A DNA stretch of 64,000 bases from Actinomadura sp. K4S16 (GTDB taxonomy: Bacteria; Actinomycetota; Actinomycetes; Streptosporangiales; Streptosporangiaceae): NCBI RefSeq assembly GCF_008327685.1, contig NZ_BDDE01000030.1:78485-142484 (forward strand). Direction: 5' to 3'. Positions within the stretch are counted from its first letter, which is position 1. Every line of letters starts with the position of its first letter. The notes beneath the pieces were generated by a model. The model ran no database searches. It had not been told where the DNA came from and worked only from the letters and a program-made list of their open reading frames with translations. The position numbers and the translations under genes were made by a program. Positions 48,849-56,798 of this stretch are shown here, piece by piece.

Positions 48849-50085
48849 CCTCATGGCGCCGCCGGAGGCGAGGACCGGGCTGCCGGGCGACTCCGGCGAC
48901 CGGGGCGTGCGCGCCGCGCTGGCGGCCGCCGCCGACCGGGTCCGCGGCGGCGATCTCGGCGTCGCGCCGGTGGTCGGCGGGCTGATCGTGATCTGGACCG
49001 TGATGCAGATCCTCAACCCGGTCTTCCTGTCCAGCGCCAACCTGGTCAACCTGGCGCTGGAGTGCGTGCCGGTCGGCGTGATCGCGCTCGGCGTGGTGTT
49101 CATGCTGCTGGTCGGGCAGATCGACCTGTCGGTGGGCTCGGTCAGCGGGCTCAGCGCCGCCGTGGTCGCGGTGCTGTTCGTCGACCACGGCTGGCCGTCC
49201 TGGCTGGCGATCGCCGCGGCGGTGGTGCTGGCCGTCGCGCTCGGCTGGTTCTACGCGCAGGTGTTCAACCGGCTCGGCGTGCCCAGCTTCGTCATCACCC
49301 TGGCCGGGCTGCTCGGCTGGCTCGGCCTCCAGCTGTGGATCCTCGGCCCCAAGGGCTCGATCAACCTGCCGTTCGACTCGCGGCTGGTGACGTTCGCCCA
49401 GCTCGACTTCCTCCCGCCGTGGCTGGCGTACGCGCTGGTGGTCGCGGGCGCGGCCATCCTGTACCTGACGGGCCACAACCGGGCCGCGCAGCGCCGCAGG
49501 GCGGGCCTGCCCGCGACGACGGAGCGCACGCTGATCCTCCGCAGCGCCGCCCTGCTGGCCGGCCTCGCGGTGGCGGTCTGGTACCTGAACCGCGACCGCG
49601 GTGTCGGCTGGATGTTCGTCCTGTTCCTGGTGCTCGTGCTGGCGACGCACTACGTCCTGTCCCGGACGAAGTACGGCAAGTCCGTGTACGCGGTCGGCGG
49701 CAACGTCGAGGCGGCGCGCCGCGCCGGCATCAACGTCCGGACGGTCTACACCTCCGCGTTCGTCATGTGCACCACGCTCGCCGCGATCGGCGGCGTCCTC
49801 GCGGCGGCGCGGCTCGCGGCGGCCAACCAGAGCAGCGGCGGCGGCGACGTTAACCTGAACGCGATCGCGGCGGCCGTGATCGGCGGGACGAGCCTGTTCG
49901 GCGGGCGCGGCAACGCGTTCGCGGCGCTGCTCGGCATCCTGGTCATCCAGTCGATCTCCAGCGGGCTGACGCTGCTGAACCTCGACTCGTCCTACCGGTT
50001 CATGGTCACCGGCGCCGTCCTGCTGCTCGCCGTGGCGCTGGACTCGGTCGCCCGCCGCTCGCGCGCCTCGCACGGGCGCGCCTGA
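48841..50085 (+). CDS. Sugar ABC transporter permease (XylH type)
   Basis: This 414-residue membrane protein has about ten helices and belongs to the BPD_transp_2 family. Seen are VGVIALGVVFMLLVGQIDLS VGSV (given in two parts), the characteristic GxIDLSVG motif, GVPSFVITLAGLLGWLGLQL, and the C-terminal coupling region GGNVEAARRAGINVR with TSLFGGRGNAFAALLGIL. Length exceeds RbsC (320) and matches XylH (about 390-430). ATG at 48841 overlaps the ATPase stop, so the subunits are translationally coupled. Confidence 0.9.
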   Translation: MSDLMAPPEARTGLPGDSGDRGVRAALAAAADRVRGGDLGVAPVVGGLIVIWTVMQILNPVFLSSANLVNLALECVPVGVIALGVVFMLLVGQIDLSVGSVSGLSAAVVAVLFVDHGWPSWLAIAAAVVLAVALGWFYAQVFNRLGVPSFVITLAGLLGWLGLQLWILGPKGSINLPFDSRLVTFAQLDFLPPWLAYALVVAGAAILYLTGHNRAAQRRRAGLPATTERTLILRSAALLAGLAVAVWYLNRDRGVGWMFVLFLVLVLATHYVLSRTKYGKSVYAVGGNVEAARRAGINVRTVYTSAFVMCTTLAAIGGVLAAARLAAANQSSGGGDVNLNAIAAAVIGGTSLFGGRGNAFAALLGILVIQSISSGLTLLNLDSSYRFMVTGAVLLLAVALDSVARRSRASHGRA

Positions 50086-50098
50086 CCGGCGCGCGCTT

Positions 50099-50125
50099 TG
50101 ATGGGACCGCGCATCTGATGGGACC
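50099..50125 (+). repeat. Direct repeat TGATGGGACC before the first kinase gene
   Basis: TGATGGGACC occurs at 50099-50108 and 50116-50125, a 17-bp period, in the 64-bp gap between the permease and the kinase. It could be a regulator site for an internal promoter or a chance duplication. Confidence 0.35.
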
Positions 50126-50149
50126 ACTACGCAACGGACGGGGGAGCCG

Positions 50150-51661
50150 ATGACGGTCGTCTGCGTCGACGCGGGCACCACGATGATCAAGGCGGTGGGG
50201 TACGGCGGGGACGGCGCCGAACTGGCCGTCGCCCGGCGGCCCACCGAGGTGTCCCGGCCCGCGCCGGGACACGCCGAGCAGGACATGGCCGCGGTGTGGC
50301 GCGCCGTCGCCGACGCCGTCCGGGAGGTGCTCGCCCGGGTCGGCGGCGACCCCGACTTCCTGGCGCTCACCGCGCAGGGCGACGGCTGCTGGCTGGTGGA
50401 CGGCGACGGCGCCCCCACCGGCCCGGCGATCCTGTGGAACGACGGCCGCGCCGCCCCGGCCGTCGAGCGCTGGGCGGCCGCAGGCGTGCTGGAGGGGGCG
50501 TTCCGCGTCAACGGGTCGCTGCACTTCGCGGGGCTTCCGAACGCGATCCTCACCTGGCTGCGCGAGCACGACCCCGACCGGCTCGCCCGCTCGGCGGCGT
50601 CCCTGACCTGCGGCGGCTGGATCTTCTCCCGGCTCACCGGGGAGATCGCGGTCGACGGCTCGGACGCGTCCGCGCCGTTCCTGGACATCGCCGCCCTGCG
50701 GTACTCCGACGACCTGCTGCGCCGCTACGACATGGAATGGGCCGCGAGGCTCCTTCCCGAGGTGCGCGGCGACGACCGGCGCGCCGCCCCGCTGACCCGG
50801 GAGGCGGCGGCCGAGCTGGGGCTGCCCGAGGGGCTGCCGGTCGTCCTCGCCCCGTACGACATCGCGTCCACCGCGATCGGCGTGGGCGCGGTCGACACCG
50901 GCCAGGCCTGCACGATCCTCGGCACCACGCTGTGCACGGAGACGGTCGTGGACGGCCCGCGCCTCACCGGCGACCCGTCCGGCCTCACGGTCGCGATGGG
51001 CCTGCCGGGCCGCTACCTGCGGGCCTTCCCGACGCTCGCGGGCGGCCAGGTCGTCGACTGGGCGTGCCGCGTGCTCGGCCTGCCGGCACCGGGTGCGCTC
51101 GCCGACCTGGCGGCGCAGGCGCCGCCGGGCGCCGACGGGCTGGTCTTCCTGCCGTACCTGTCGCCCGCGGGGGAACGGGCCCCGTTCCTCGACCCGCGGG
51201 CGCGCGGCGCGTTCCACGGCCTCACCGTCCACCACGAGCGCGAGCACATCGCCCGCGCCGTGCTGGAAGGGCTCAGCCTGGTCGTGCGCGACTGCCTGAC
51301 CGCGGCCGAGACCCGCCCCACCGAACTGCGGGTGAGCGGCGGCGGCTCGGCGAGCCCCGTCTGGCTGGGCATGCTCGCAGACGTCACGGGCGTCCCGGTC
51401 GTCCGGTCGGCCGACACCGAGGCCGGCGCGCGCGGCGCGTTCATCGTCGGGCTCCTGTCCACCGGGCGGGCCGCCGGCGCCCGCGAGGCCGCCGACGCCC
51501 ACGTCCGTCCTGGCGACGCCTACGCCCCCGACCCCGGCCGGGCCGACCACTACGCCCGGGCCTACGAGGACTTCCTGGCGATCCGCTCGGCCACGGCGCC
51601 CGCCTGGCCGACGCTCGCGGCGGCCCGTGCCCGCACCGGCCAGGACGGCGGCGCCCGGTGA
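50150..51661 (+). CDS. FGGY family carbohydrate kinase 1
   Basis: This 503-residue kinase has an actin-like ATPase fold. It starts with phosphate-1 motif VVCVDAGTTMIKAVGY, has the substrate-side block GPAILWNDGRAAPAVE, and in domain II TILGTTLCTETVVDG (phosphate 2) and LRVSGGGSASPVWLGMLADV (adenosine motif). It phosphorylates a sugar or polyol. It is unlike classical XylB, AraB or GlpK in its active-site loop (DIASTAIGVGAVD), so the substrate is not clear. ATG 50150 lies behind GGGGGAGCCG. The stop overlaps kinase 2 (GTGA). Confidence 0.87.
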   Translation: MTVVCVDAGTTMIKAVGYGGDGAELAVARRPTEVSRPAPGHAEQDMAAVWRAVADAVREVLARVGGDPDFLALTAQGDGCWLVDGDGAPTGPAILWNDGRAAPAVERWAAAGVLEGAFRVNGSLHFAGLPNAILTWLREHDPDRLARSAASLTCGGWIFSRLTGEIAVDGSDASAPFLDIAALRYSDDLLRRYDMEWAARLLPEVRGDDRRAAPLTREAAAELGLPEGLPVVLAPYDIASTAIGVGAVDTGQACTILGTTLCTETVVDGPRLTGDPSGLTVAMGLPGRYLRAFPTLAGGQVVDWACRVLGLPAPGALADLAAQAPPGADGLVFLPYLSPAGERAPFLDPRARGAFHGLTVHHEREHIARAVLEGLSLVVRDCLTAAETRPTELRVSGGGSASPVWLGMLADVTGVPVVRSADTEAGARGAFIVGLLSTGRAAGAREAADAHVRPGDAYAPDPGRADHYARAYEDFLAIRSATAPAWPTLAAARARTGQDGGAR

Positions 51662-53133
51662 CCGACCAGAACGAGGAGGTCTGGGTCGGGATCGACTTGG
51701 GGACGCAGAGCGTGCGCGCGCTCGCCGTCACCGCGTCGGGGGACGTGGCCGGGGCCGGCAGCCGGACGCTGACCGGGCGGCGGGACGGCCCCCGGCACGA
51801 GCAGGACCCCGAGGACTGGTGGACGGCGGTCGGCGCCGCCTGCCGCGAGGCGCTCCGGGACGTCCCGGCGGGGGCCGTGCAGGCCGTCGCCGTCGACGCG
51901 ACGTCCGGGACGGTCCTGCTCACCGATGACGGAGGCCGGCCGCTGACCCCGGCCCTCATGTACGACGACACCCGCGCCGCCGCGCACGTCCAGCGGGTCA
52001 ACGAGGCCGGCGGCGAGGTGTGGCGCTCCCTCGGCTACCAGCGCATGCAGCCCGCCTGGGCCCTGCCGAAACTGCTGTGGCTCCTGGAGAACCACCCGCA
52101 CGAGGGCGCCCGCCTCGCCCACCAGGCCGACTTCGTCAACCGGCGGCTGACCGGCCATCCGGTGGCCGCCGACCTCAGCAACGCGCTCAAGACCGGTGCG
52201 GACCTCATCGCCGAGGCCTGGCCGGCGGACGTCCTCGACGCGCTGGGCGTCCCCGCCGGCCTGCTCCCGCCGCTGGAACGGTCCGGCACGCCGCTCGGGA
52301 CGGTCTGCGCCGCCGCCGCGGAGGCGACCGGCGTCCCCGAGGGGACCCCCGTCGTCGCGGGCGCCACCGACGGGTGCGCCGCCCAGCTCGGGACGGGGCG
52401 CCTCACCGTCGGGTCGTGGAACTCCGTCCTCGGGACGACCCTCGTCCTCAAGGGCGTCAGCGACGAACTCGTCCAGGACCCGTTCGGCGTCGTCTACTCC
52501 CACAAGGCGCCGGACGGGCGGTGGCTGCCCGGCGGCGCGTCCAGCACCGGCGCGGGCGCGATCTCCCGCGACTTCCCGGGCCGGGACCTGGCCGACCTGG
52601 ACCGCCGCGCGGCGGAGCACGAACCGGCGGCGGCGCTCGCGTACCCGCTCGTCCCGGCGGGGGAGCGGTTCCCGTTCCTCGCGCCGGACGCCCGCGGGTT
52701 CCGGCTCGGCGGGACGGGCGACGAGGCCGACGACTTCGCCGCCGTCCTGCAGGGCGTCGGCTACCTGGAGCGGCTCTGCTTCGACCACCTCGACCTGCTC
52801 GGCGCGCCCACCGGCGGCGACCTGACGCTGACCGGCGGGGCCGCGCGCAGCCGGTACTGGTGCCAGCTGCGCGCCGACATCCTCGGCCGCCCGGTCGTGC
52901 TGCCCCGGCAGGCCGAGCCCGCCCTCGGCGCCGCCGTGCTCGCCGCCGCGCCGGGCCGCGACGTCGCCGAGACCGCCGGGCGGATGGTCGCCGTCAAGGC
53001 GGTGATCGACCCGCGTCCGCAAAAGACCGGCGTGTTCGACGCGCCCTACCTGCGCCTGGTCGGTGAGCTGGAACGGCGCGGGTGGCTGCCCGCCGAGACC
53101 GCCGCGCACGCACGCGAGAGGACATCCCGATGA
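51658..53133 (+). CDS. FGGY family carbohydrate kinase 2
   Basis: This 491-residue kinase starts VWVGIDLGTQSVRALAVTAS and has QAVAVDATSGTVLLTD, PALMYDDTRAAAHV and the C-terminal LTLTGGAARSRYWCQLRADI motif, so all ATP-site parts are present. The sequence is closer to the xylulokinase/L-ribulokinase branch than kinase 1. Both kinases lie in the same operon, head to tail, with overlapping GTGA codons. The pathway therefore probably needs two phosphorylation steps or handles two epimers. Start GTG at 51658. Confidence 0.87.
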   Translation: MTDQNEEVWVGIDLGTQSVRALAVTASGDVAGAGSRTLTGRRDGPRHEQDPEDWWTAVGAACREALRDVPAGAVQAVAVDATSGTVLLTDDGGRPLTPALMYDDTRAAAHVQRVNEAGGEVWRSLGYQRMQPAWALPKLLWLLENHPHEGARLAHQADFVNRRLTGHPVAADLSNALKTGADLIAEAWPADVLDALGVPAGLLPPLERSGTPLGTVCAAAAEATGVPEGTPVVAGATDGCAAQLGTGRLTVGSWNSVLGTTLVLKGVSDELVQDPFGVVYSHKAPDGRWLPGGASSTGAGAISRDFPGRDLADLDRRAAEHEPAAALAYPLVPAGERFPFLAPDARGFRLGGTGDEADDFAAVLQGVGYLERLCFDHLDLLGAPTGGDLTLTGGAARSRYWCQLRADILGRPVVLPRQAEPALGAAVLAAAPGRDVAETAGRMVAVKAVIDPRPQKTGVFDAPYLRLVGELERRGWLPAETAAHARERTSR

Positions 53134-53738
53134 CGCGCCTCGTCCTCGTCCGGCACGGGGAGACCGAATGGCACGCCGAGAACCGCTACGCCGGGGTCAG
53201 CGACGTCGCGCTGACCCCGCTCGGCCTGGACCAGGCCCGCTCGCTGGCCGCGTGGGCGGCGAAGGCCCGGCCCGACGCGGTGTGGTGCTCGGACCTGTCG
53301 CGGTCCCGGCTGACCGCGGCGCCGTCCGCCGCGGCGATCGGCTCGCGGCTGCACGTCGACGGGCGGCTCCGGGAACTGGACTTCGGGCAGGGCGAGGGGC
53401 TCACCCGCGCGGAGATGGAGCGCAAGTTCCCCGAGGAGCTGCGCGCGTTCCTGGCCGACCCCGTCGCCGCGCACCTGCCCGGCGGCGAGGACCCGGCCGC
53501 CGCCGCGCGCCGCTTCACCGCCTGCCTGGACGACATCGCGCGCCTGCACGAGGGCGGGCGCGTCCTGGTCGTCGCGCACTCCACGGCGATCCGGCTCGCG
53601 CTGTGCCGGCTGCTGGGGATGCCGCTCAAGGACTACCGGCGGCGGTTCCCGTCGCTGGGCAACTGCGCACTGACCGAGATCCGGCTCCGGGACGGCGAGG
53701 CCGCCCTCCTGGAGTTCAACACCCCACTGGAGCGATGA
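53130..53738 (+). CDS. Histidine phosphatase (PGM-like) family protein
   Basis: This 202-residue enzyme has the catalytic RHG motif at the start (LVLVRHGETEWHAENRYAGV), the second Arg in SDLSRSRLTA, the Glu in LRELDFGQGEG, and the second His in VLVVAHSTAIRLALCRLLG. It is a cofactor-independent-type histidine phosphatase that removes phosphate from small metabolites. ATG at 53130 overlaps the kinase-2 stop. A phosphatase in a sugar operon could release a free intermediate between two phosphorylated ones or act on a by-product. Confidence 0.9.
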   Translation: MTRLVLVRHGETEWHAENRYAGVSDVALTPLGLDQARSLAAWAAKARPDAVWCSDLSRSRLTAAPSAAAIGSRLHVDGRLRELDFGQGEGLTRAEMERKFPEELRAFLADPVAAHLPGGEDPAAAARRFTACLDDIARLHEGGRVLVVAHSTAIRLALCRLLGMPLKDYRRRFPSLGNCALTEIRLRDGEAALLEFNTPLER

Positions 53739-54797
53739 ATGACTACCCGCGTGCTCGCGGCCGGTGACCTCTTCGTCCGCAACGACCTGCTCATCGACGC
53801 CCTGCGCGCCGAGACCCCCGGCGGTCTGGCGTTCTCGGAGGTCACGCTGCCGTGGCCGGTGGAGCCGTTCGGGCGCGTCGCCGAGGTGGACGAGGCGTCC
53901 GGGACCGAGGAGCAGCTCATCGAGGCGCTGCGCGGCGCCGAGGTCTGCGTCACCCAGATGGCCCCGCTGACCCGGCGGATCCTGGAGGCCTCCCCGGACC
54001 TGCGGCTGTTCGGCATCAGCCGCGGCGGGCCCGTCAACGCCAACCTGGAGGCCGCGACCGAGCACGGCGTGGCCGTCTGCTTCGCGCCCGGACGCAACGC
54101 GGGCGCGACCGCCGAGCACACCCTCGGGCTGATCCTCGCGGCGGTGCGGCGCATCCCGCAGACGCACGTCGACCTGATGGCGGGGCAGTGGCGCGGCGAC
54201 TACTACCGCTACGACGACGTCGGCATCGAGATCCTCGGCAGCACCGCCGGCCTCGTCGGCTGCGGCGCCGTCGGCCGCCGCGTCGCCCGGATGCTCGCCG
54301 CGCTCGGCGCCCGCGTGCTCGTCCACGACCCCTACCTGGACGACCTCGGAGACCTGTCGGGCATCGCCGAGCTCGTCCCGCTCGACGAGCTGCTGGCGCG
54401 CGCGCAGATCGTCTCCCTGCACGCCCGCGCGACGCCGCAGACCACGGGGATGATCGGCGCCGCGCAGATCGCCGCGATGCCGCCCGGCTCCATCATCGTC
54501 AACTGCGCGCGCGGGTCGCTGCTGGACTACGAGGCCGTCTGCGACGCCGCCGAGTCCGGGCACCTGTTCGCCGCCGCGTTCGACGTGTTCCCCGAGGAGC
54601 CGATCCCGGCCGGGTCGCGGCTGCTGACCACCCCGAACATCGTCGTCACGCCGCACCTGGCCGGGGCCAGCAAGCAGACCGCCGCCAACGCCGCCCGCAT
54701 CCTCGCCCGGGACGTCGGCCGCCACCTGCGCGGCGAGCCCCTCGTCCACTGCGCGAACCCCGAGGTGCTGGAGGCCCCCCGCCCGGCCCGCCCCTGA
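53739..54797 (+). CDS. D-isomer 2-hydroxyacid dehydrogenase (SerA-like)
   Basis: This 352-residue NAD-dependent dehydrogenase has a Rossmann motif GLVGCGAVGRRVARM and catalytic residues Arg (NCARGSLLDYEAV), Glu (FPEEPIP) and His (VTPHLAGASKQ). It lacks the ACT domain of long SerA. It reduces 2-oxoacids or oxidises 2-hydroxyacids such as erythronate phosphate or glycerate derivatives. It follows the phosphatase stop directly (TGA-ATG, no gap). An aldonic-acid-type intermediate in the operon's pathway would explain it. Confidence 0.87.
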   Translation: MTTRVLAAGDLFVRNDLLIDALRAETPGGLAFSEVTLPWPVEPFGRVAEVDEASGTEEQLIEALRGAEVCVTQMAPLTRRILEASPDLRLFGISRGGPVNANLEAATEHGVAVCFAPGRNAGATAEHTLGLILAAVRRIPQTHVDLMAGQWRGDYYRYDDVGIEILGSTAGLVGCGAVGRRVARMLAALGARVLVHDPYLDDLGDLSGIAELVPLDELLARAQIVSLHARATPQTTGMIGAAQIAAMPPGSIIVNCARGSLLDYEAVCDAAESGHLFAAAFDVFPEEPIPAGSRLLTTPNIVVTPHLAGASKQTAANAARILARDVGRHLRGEPLVHCANPEVLEAPRPARP

Positions 54798-54832
54798 CCT
54801 TCCTCCCCATCACCCCCCACCAAGGAGGCACG

Positions 54833-55157
54833 ATGCACGGACCCGGACTCGGCGAGGTCGCTCCCACCCGCCGCAGAGTCCTCGGCTTCGCGGGCGCCGC
54901 CACGCTCGCCGGAGCCGCCGCCCTGGCCGGCGCCCGCCCCGCGGCGGCGGCCGGCCGCCCCTACACCTTCGACCTGCTGTTCAACGTCCCCCACACCGAC
55001 AACATGCAGGGCCTCGCCTACCGCCGCGGCCGGTTCTACGTCGGGTTCGACGTGGGCGGCGGCCACGGCGTCATCCGCGAGTACGACCGCGACGGCAACA
55101 CGCTCAAGGAGAGCGCGCCCCTCGCCGTCGGGCACGCCGCCGAGATCAGCGTCCGCG
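54833..55157 (+). pseudogene. 5' part of a Tat-exported protein gene, interrupted by an IS element
   Basis: ATG 54833 (ribosome binding site AAGGAGG) starts a twin-arginine signal peptide, TRRRVLGFAGAATLAGAAAL, with cleavage after RPAAA near residue 40. The mature chain begins YTFDLLFNVPHTDNMQGLAY and then GRFYVGFDVGGGHGVIREYD, beta-propeller-like in style, and runs to HAAEISVR. At 55157 the sequence changes into reversed tnpA of an IS200/IS605 element. A 14-codon 3' piece is found beyond the element at 56522-56566. About 150-200 codons of the middle are missing. The gene sits directly behind the sugar operon and may have coded an extracellular enzyme of that pathway. Confidence 0.75.
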
Positions 55158-55258
55158 ACCTTGTGCCGGAACTTCGTCACGAAGGCCAAGTGAACATGCA
55201 TCGCAACGACGCGGTCTCCGCCGATGTGAATGCCTTCGAGTTCGGTTGTGGACCGGTA
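55157..55258 (-). pseudogene. tnpA: tnpA (IS200/IS605 Y1 transposase) 5' fragment
   Basis: Reading leftward, the frame gives YRSTTELEGIHIGG, then VVAMHVHLAFVTKFRHKV. The HVHLxFVTK(F/Y)RHKV block is the well-known N-terminus of the Y1 transposase, with the HUH-adjacent histidines. After KV the homology ends and host DNA begins. The catalytic Tyr and most of the fold (about 95 residues) are lost. Y1 transposases cut and paste single-stranded DNA at hairpin ends. Confidence 0.72.
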
Positions 55259-55268
55259 CGGTGCGGGT

Positions 55269-56549
55269 GTGCAGTTACGGTACAACTACCGCTTGTATCC
55301 AACGCCTGGTCAGCAGATCGCGCTGGCTCGGGCGTTCGGGTGCGCGCGGGTGGTGTTCAACGACGGGCTGCGCGCACGCCGGGAGGCCCGCGAGCAGGAC
55401 TTGCCGTACATTTCGGACGCCGAGTTGTCCAGGCAGGTCATCACCCTGGCGAAGGCCACGCCGGAGCGGGCGTGGCTGGGTGAGGTGTCGGCGGTGGTGC
55501 TGCAGCAGGCCCTGGCCGACCTGAACACCGCGTACCGCAACTTCTTCGCCTCGGTCTCGGGCAAGCGCAAAGGACGCGCACTGGCCCCGCCTCGGTACCG
55601 GTCGCGCAAGGACAACCGGCAGGCGATCAGGTTCACCAAGAACTCCCGCTTCAAGGTCCTCGACAACGGCCGCCTGCGGTTGCCGAAGATCGGCGAGCTG
55701 CAGGTCCGGTGGTCGCGGCCGCTGCCGTCCGCCCCGTCGTCGGTGACGGTCGTCCGGGACGCGGCCGGCCGGTATTTCGCGTCGTTCGTGGTGACCACTC
55801 AGCAGGATGAGACGCTGCCGCCGGTCGACTCCGAGGTGGGGATCGACCTTGGCCTGACGCACTTCGCGGTGCTGTCGGACGGCACGAAGGTGACCGCGCC
55901 CAGGTTCCTGCGCCGCGCGGCCCGCAAGCTCAAGCGGTTGCAGCGGGCCCTGTCGCGCAAGCAGAAGGGCTCCAACCGCCGCAGGAAGGCCGTCGTCAAG
56001 GTCGCGCGGGCGCATGCGCGGGTGGCCGATACCCGGCGGGACTGGCAGCACAAGCTGTCCACGGCGATCATCCGCGAGAACCAAGCGGTGTACGTCGAGG
56101 ACCTGTGCGTGGCCGGTCTGGGCCGGACCCGGCTCGCCAAGAGCGTCCACGACGCCGGGTGGGCCGCCTTCACCGCCATGCTGGAGTACAAGGCCGCCCG
56201 GTACGGGCGCACCTTCGGCCGGGTGGACAGGTTCCTGCCGTCCACCCGCATGTGCTCGGCGTGCGGCGGGACCAATGAGAAGATGGCGCTCAGCGTCCGG
56301 GCGTGGGACTGCCCCTGCGGAGCAGCCCACGACCGGGACGTGAACGCGGCGCTGAACGTACTCGCCGCCGGACGGGCGGAGAGTCGAAACGACCGTGGAG
56401 CGCGGGTCAGACCACCAGCGATGGCGGCACCGCGCGACGAAGCGGTAACCCACCCGGACGCCGCGCGGACCCCACGCAGCGTGGAGGGAATCTCCGCCCT
56501 TCAGAGCGGAGAGGATGTCAAAACAAGCCGAACCGCGTGTACGCGATGA
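55269..56549 (+). CDS. tnpB: TnpB, RNA-guided nuclease of the IS200/IS605 family
   Basis: This 426-residue protein starts VQLRYNYRLYPTPGQQIALA (GTG 55269; family N-termini begin here). RuvC motifs are complete: Asp in GIDLGLTHFAVLSDG, Glu in VEDLCVAGLG, Asp in HDRDVNAALNVL. A zinc ribbon CSACGG...CPCG lies between II and III. A WED/REC-like region fills 60-185. TnpB uses the omega RNA made from the element's right end to cleave matching DNA, which helps the element persist. The reading frame runs through the right end and stops 27 bp into host DNA, so the last nine or so residues are host-derived. All catalytic residues are intact, so it may still be active. Confidence 0.9.
   Translation: MQLRYNYRLYPTPGQQIALARAFGCARVVFNDGLRARREAREQDLPYISDAELSRQVITLAKATPERAWLGEVSAVVLQQALADLNTAYRNFFASVSGKRKGRALAPPRYRSRKDNRQAIRFTKNSRFKVLDNGRLRLPKIGELQVRWSRPLPSAPSSVTVVRDAAGRYFASFVVTTQQDETLPPVDSEVGIDLGLTHFAVLSDGTKVTAPRFLRRAARKLKRLQRALSRKQKGSNRRRKAVVKVARAHARVADTRRDWQHKLSTAIIRENQAVYVEDLCVAGLGRTRLAKSVHDAGWAAFTAMLEYKAARYGRTFGRVDRFLPSTRMCSACGGTNEKMALSVRAWDCPCGAAHDRDVNAALNVLAAGRAESRNDRGARVRPPAMAAPRDEAVTHPDAARTPRSVEGISALQSGEDVKTSRTACTR
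56350..56522 (+). ncRNA. Probable omega RNA scaffold overlapping the tnpB 3' end
   Basis: In related elements the omega RNA comprises the last part of tnpB plus the right end, and the guide is the flanking DNA just beyond. Here the right end has the stem at 56491-56512 and ends in GGATGTCAA at about 56522. The presumed guide would begin at 56522 (AACAAGCCGAACCGCGTGTA). The 5' boundary is an estimate. Confidence 0.5.
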
Positions 56550-56566
56550 AGCCCGTGTTCCACTGA
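56522..56566 (+). pseudogene. 3' end of the interrupted Tat-exported protein gene
   Basis: Fourteen codons, NKPNRVYAMKPVFH, followed by TGA. They make sense as the C-terminus of a secreted protein and follow the right end of the element directly. They are not in a frame joined to the tnpB end. The assignment to the same gene as 54833-55157 rests on position and orientation. Confidence 0.5.
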
Positions 56567-56629
56567 CAGGCCAGGCGCGCGGCCGGGTTCCGTCCGTACC
56601 TCCCGTCCCGGCCGCGCGCCCTCCTCTTC

Positions 56630-56648
56630 TTGCGCACCAAGTGCGCAA
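56630..56648. promoter_or_regulatory. Inverted repeat TTGCGCA-N5-TGCGCAA
   Basis: Perfect 7-bp arms around ccaag, 9 bp upstream of a TTGACA at 56657-56662. It could be an operator for the secreted-protein gene at 56799. It has no U-tract and so is less likely a terminator of the broken gene. Confidence 0.45.
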
Positions 56649-56691
56649 CTCCGCGCTTGACATATCGGGCGCCGAGCATTCAGCGGCCGCC

Positions 56692-56712
56692 GTTTAGCGG
56701 AATTCTCTAAAC
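56692..56712. promoter_or_regulatory. Inverted repeat GTTTAG-N9-CTAAAC in the promoter region of 56799
   Basis: Six-base arms with a 9-bp centre (cggaattct), AT-rich in GC-rich DNA, between a possible promoter (TTGACA 56657) and the start codon. A short GGGCT-ggaa-AGCCC stem followed by TTGCTTTT (56723-56744) comes next and could act as a weak attenuator. Confidence 0.42.
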
Positions 56713-56798
56713 TGTGGATATCGGGCTGGAAAGCCCTTGCTTTTCACGGTCACTCGGGTAGAAAAAATCAAATCCCTCTTCCCGAGGAGGAAAACCCC

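Larger units (their letters stand above)
55157..56522. mobile_element. IS200/IS605-type element, left end deleted
   Basis: The element holds a reversed tnpA 5' fragment (55157-55258) and an intact tnpB (55269-56549), divergent as in IS605. The right end has the hairpin TCTCCGC / GCGGAGA (56491-56512) and the terminal GGATGTCAA. The left end and the catalytic part of tnpA are gone, so the junction at 55157 is a deletion edge and not the original insertion site. It cannot move by itself unless helped by another TnpA, and it lacks a left end to be recognised. Confidence 0.78.
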
